Below, one piece after another: positions 4,979-6,377 of a stretch of DNA of 6,377 nt. A program made the position numbers and the translations under genes. Below the pieces are notes generated by a model. It made no database searches. It worked only from the letters and a program-made list of their open reading frames with translations, and was not told the DNA's origin. This DNA comes from Sulfurimonas sp. (GTDB taxonomy: Bacteria; Campylobacterota; Campylobacteria; Campylobacterales; Sulfurimonadaceae), in the NCBI GenBank assembly GCA_027066935.1, contig JAMOMX010000413.1, forward strand, positions 1 through 6,377. Reading direction: 5' to 3'. Numbering within the stretch: position 1 is the first letter of the stretch; every line of letters starts with the position of its first letter.

Positions 4979-6185
4979 AAAATACTCAACAACAAATACA
5001 TTAGTAATTCTTGGAATTATTTTAGGAATCGCTTTTGGAAGTTTTTTACCAGAGTTAGCATTAAAGCAACAAGTTATTGGTCAAATGTTTATTAGTTTTT
5101 TAAAGATGTTAGTTGTGCCTTTGGTATTTTGTAGTATATATATCGCTATTATGGGGCTTGGAAGCTTAAATGATTTAAAAACCATTGGTCTTAGAACTAT
5201 CTCTTTATATGTTTTAACTACTGCGTTAGCAGTTTTGTTGGCAATTATTGCAATGAACATAGCACCAATTGGTGAGCCTACTCCTCTTGATGGATTGGAA
5301 TACGCAAAAGCATCTCAAATAGCTCCTTTTTCATTTCAAGCAATGATACTAAGTTTTATCCCTACAAATATATTTAACTCACTTTCAGAGGGTGCTATGA
5401 TGCAAATTATTGTTTTTGCAATATTATTTGCAATTGCATCTATGCATCTTCACGCTGATAGACAAGCATTGATGTTAGATTTTTTTACAGGTGTTACAAA
5501 TGCGATGCTTACTATGGCTGAATGGATTATAAAACTTACACCTATTGGTGTGTTTAGCCTTATATCTTATGTTATTGCAGATCAAGGTGCTGGAGTTATC
5601 TTAGAGTTGTGGAAATATGTTCTAATGGTTTTAGTTGTTTTGTTTATCCACGCAATTATAACCCTTCCTATTGTTTTAGCACTACTTGGTAGGGTAAATC
5701 CTTTTAAATATTTAAGCAATATTCGTGAAGCTCCAATTATGGCTTTCTCAACTGCTTCAAGTGCGGCAACACTACCTGTATCAATGCGTATTGCTGAAGA
5801 TGTTGGTGGTGTTAGTAAAAAGCATGCATCTTTTGTATTACCACTAGGGGCTACTGTATCAATGGATGGTACAGCTGCATACTTAACTATAGCAGTTCTT
5901 TATATCTCGCATTTAGCTGGTGTTGATTTAAGTTTTATGGATCAAGTATTATTAGGTATTACAGTTGTAGCACTTAGCGTTGGTGTAGCAGCACTACCAA
6001 GTGCATCTCTTGTTATGATGGTTGTTATTTTAAACCAAATAGGTCTTCCAGTTGAGTATATTGCTTTAATTGTAGCAGTAGACAGAATTTTAGATATGGC
6101 TAGGACATCTTTAAATGTAACTTCTGATTTGGTTGTTGTAAAAATTGTCGATCAGATGCAAAAAAAGAGATCAATAACCAGCTAA
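4962..6185 (+). CDS. Dicarboxylate/amino acid:cation symporter (DAACS family)
   Basis: This is an inner-membrane, cation-driven symporter of the glutamate/aspartate transporter fold, with 407 residues and many hydrophobic segments. FLKMLVVPLVFCSI (46-59) is a family signature. The first re-entrant hairpin has the serine-rich FSTASSAATLP (262-272), TM7 has LGATVSMDGTAAY (295-307), the second hairpin has GVAALPSASLVMM (341-353), and TM8 has DRILDMARTSLNVTSD (374-389). In GltPh the matching TM8 residues bind the substrate: R381 would hold the side-chain carboxylate and D378 the amino group. With N385 and D389 also kept, aspartate/glutamate is my first guess over C4-dicarboxylates. The common NMDGT motif is SMDGT here (S300). 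The ATG at 4962 has GGAG seven bases upstream and lies 17 bp inside the CitE-like gene. It is the last gene of the operon. Confidence 0.93.
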   Translation: MIQKIKKYSTTNTLVILGIILGIAFGSFLPELALKQQVIGQMFISFLKMLVVPLVFCSIYIAIMGLGSLNDLKTIGLRTISLYVLTTALAVLLAIIAMNIAPIGEPTPLDGLEYAKASQIAPFSFQAMILSFIPTNIFNSLSEGAMMQIIVFAILFAIASMHLHADRQALMLDFFTGVTNAMLTMAEWIIKLTPIGVFSLISYVIADQGAGVILELWKYVLMVLVVLFIHAIITLPIVLALLGRVNPFKYLSNIREAPIMAFSTASSAATLPVSMRIAEDVGGVSKKHASFVLPLGATVSMDGTAAYLTIAVLYISHLAGVDLSFMDQVLLGITVVALSVGVAALPSASLVMMVVILNQIGLPVEYIALIVAVDRILDMARTSLNVTSDLVVVKIVDQMQKKRSITS

Positions 6186-6317
6186 AACGTAAAGCTTTAT
6201 CGATTTTAGTGTTATATTTTCCAAATAATAGTATTAATAAAGATTACCTTATAGTATCCCGTAATGACTACTTTGTTTTGTTATCTCTTTTTTATACAAG
6301 TTATACAGGTATGTATT
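6186..6317. other. Convergent intergenic spacer, no clear terminator
   Basis: These 132 AT-rich bases lie between the symporter stop and the stop of a minus-strand gene. Two weak AT-dominated inverted repeats are present (stems of five pairs, at 6243-6247/6261-6265 and 6303-6307/6312-6316). The second is followed by TTTT on the plus strand. Neither is strong enough to call a terminator. I see no gene here. Confidence 0.6.
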
Positions 6318-6377
6318 TTAATCTGTAGGAAGATCTTCAAATGCTTGTCTTTTACTTTCCAACCACTTTTCCATCTC
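6318..6377 (-). CDS. C-terminus of an unidentified convergent gene (5' part beyond window)
   Basis: On the minus strand the window edge reads 19 codons, EMEKWLESKRQAFEDLPTD, followed by TAA at 6320-6318. The charged amphipathic helix and Pro-Thr-Asp ending look like a genuine protein tail, and the convergent orientation makes sense beside the end of the plus operon. The frame is open to the window edge. Too little is present to name the family. Confidence 0.55.
   Translation of the reverse strand, partial: EMEKWLESKRQAFEDLPTD

Noticed and set aside
6243..6265. Hairpin ATTAC/GTAAT as terminator of the symporter operon
   Set aside because: Five AT-rich pairs with a 13-base loop and no direct T-run are too weak.
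6303..6320. Hairpin ATACA/TGTAT followed by TTTT as terminator
   Set aside because: Only five mostly AT pairs, overlapping the end of the convergent gene. This could easily occur by chance.
1..6377. CRISPR array, tRNA/rRNA, insertion sequence, phage or toxin-antitoxin module
   Set aside because: I saw no spaced direct repeats, tRNA-like folds, transposase motifs or terminal inverted repeats. The coding content is otherwise fully explained.

Overview
The window is AT-rich bacterial DNA with tightly packed genes. Its codon usage, AT-rich spacers, FolD style (CHIFTDD, GASNIVGKP) and the run folD, lepB, M50 protease, rpiB, coiled-coil membrane protein, apt suggest a free-living member of the Campylobacterota (epsilonproteobacteria), of the Sulfurimonas/Sulfuricurvum/Arcobacter kind. 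The taxon is inferred from general resemblance, not from a database search.

Layout. Positions 1-3739 hold six genes on the minus strand, transcribed right to left: folD, lepB, a site-2-protease-like M50 peptidase, rpiB, a small membrane-anchored coiled-coil protein, and apt, which runs off the left edge. folD/lepB overlap by 1 bp (TAGTG) and lepB/M50 by 20 bp, so these three look translationally coupled. An 82-bp gap before rpiB carries a perfect 20-bp AT-only palindrome and a possible internal promoter. A 59-bp divergent spacer (3740-3798) separates this block from a plus-strand operon of three genes at 3799-6185: a small secreted monoheme cytochrome c, a stand-alone CitE-like (HpcH/HpaI aldolase superfamily) protein, and a DAACS-family symporter. 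These overlap by 11 and 17 bp. After 132 bp of AT-rich DNA the last 60 bp encode the C-terminus of a convergent minus-strand gene.

How the genes fit together. The minus block is mostly housekeeping: one-carbon metabolism (FolD), signal-peptide removal (LepB) coupled to an intramembrane protease, pentose phosphate isomerisation (RpiB), and adenine salvage (Apt), which uses the PRPP made from ribose 5-phosphate. The plus operon is less expected: a periplasmic electron carrier, a probable acyl-CoA lyase-type enzyme and a transporter for acidic amino acids or dicarboxylates. The overlaps suggest co-expression, but a shared pathway is inference.

I see no mobile element, CRISPR array, RNA gene or defence system, and no clear novel system. 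The best items for a second look are the cytochrome/CitE-like/symporter operon, the rpiB-upstream palindrome, the A8 slippery site at the folD/lepB junction, the internal start in the coiled-coil gene and the overlapping divergent -10 boxes.
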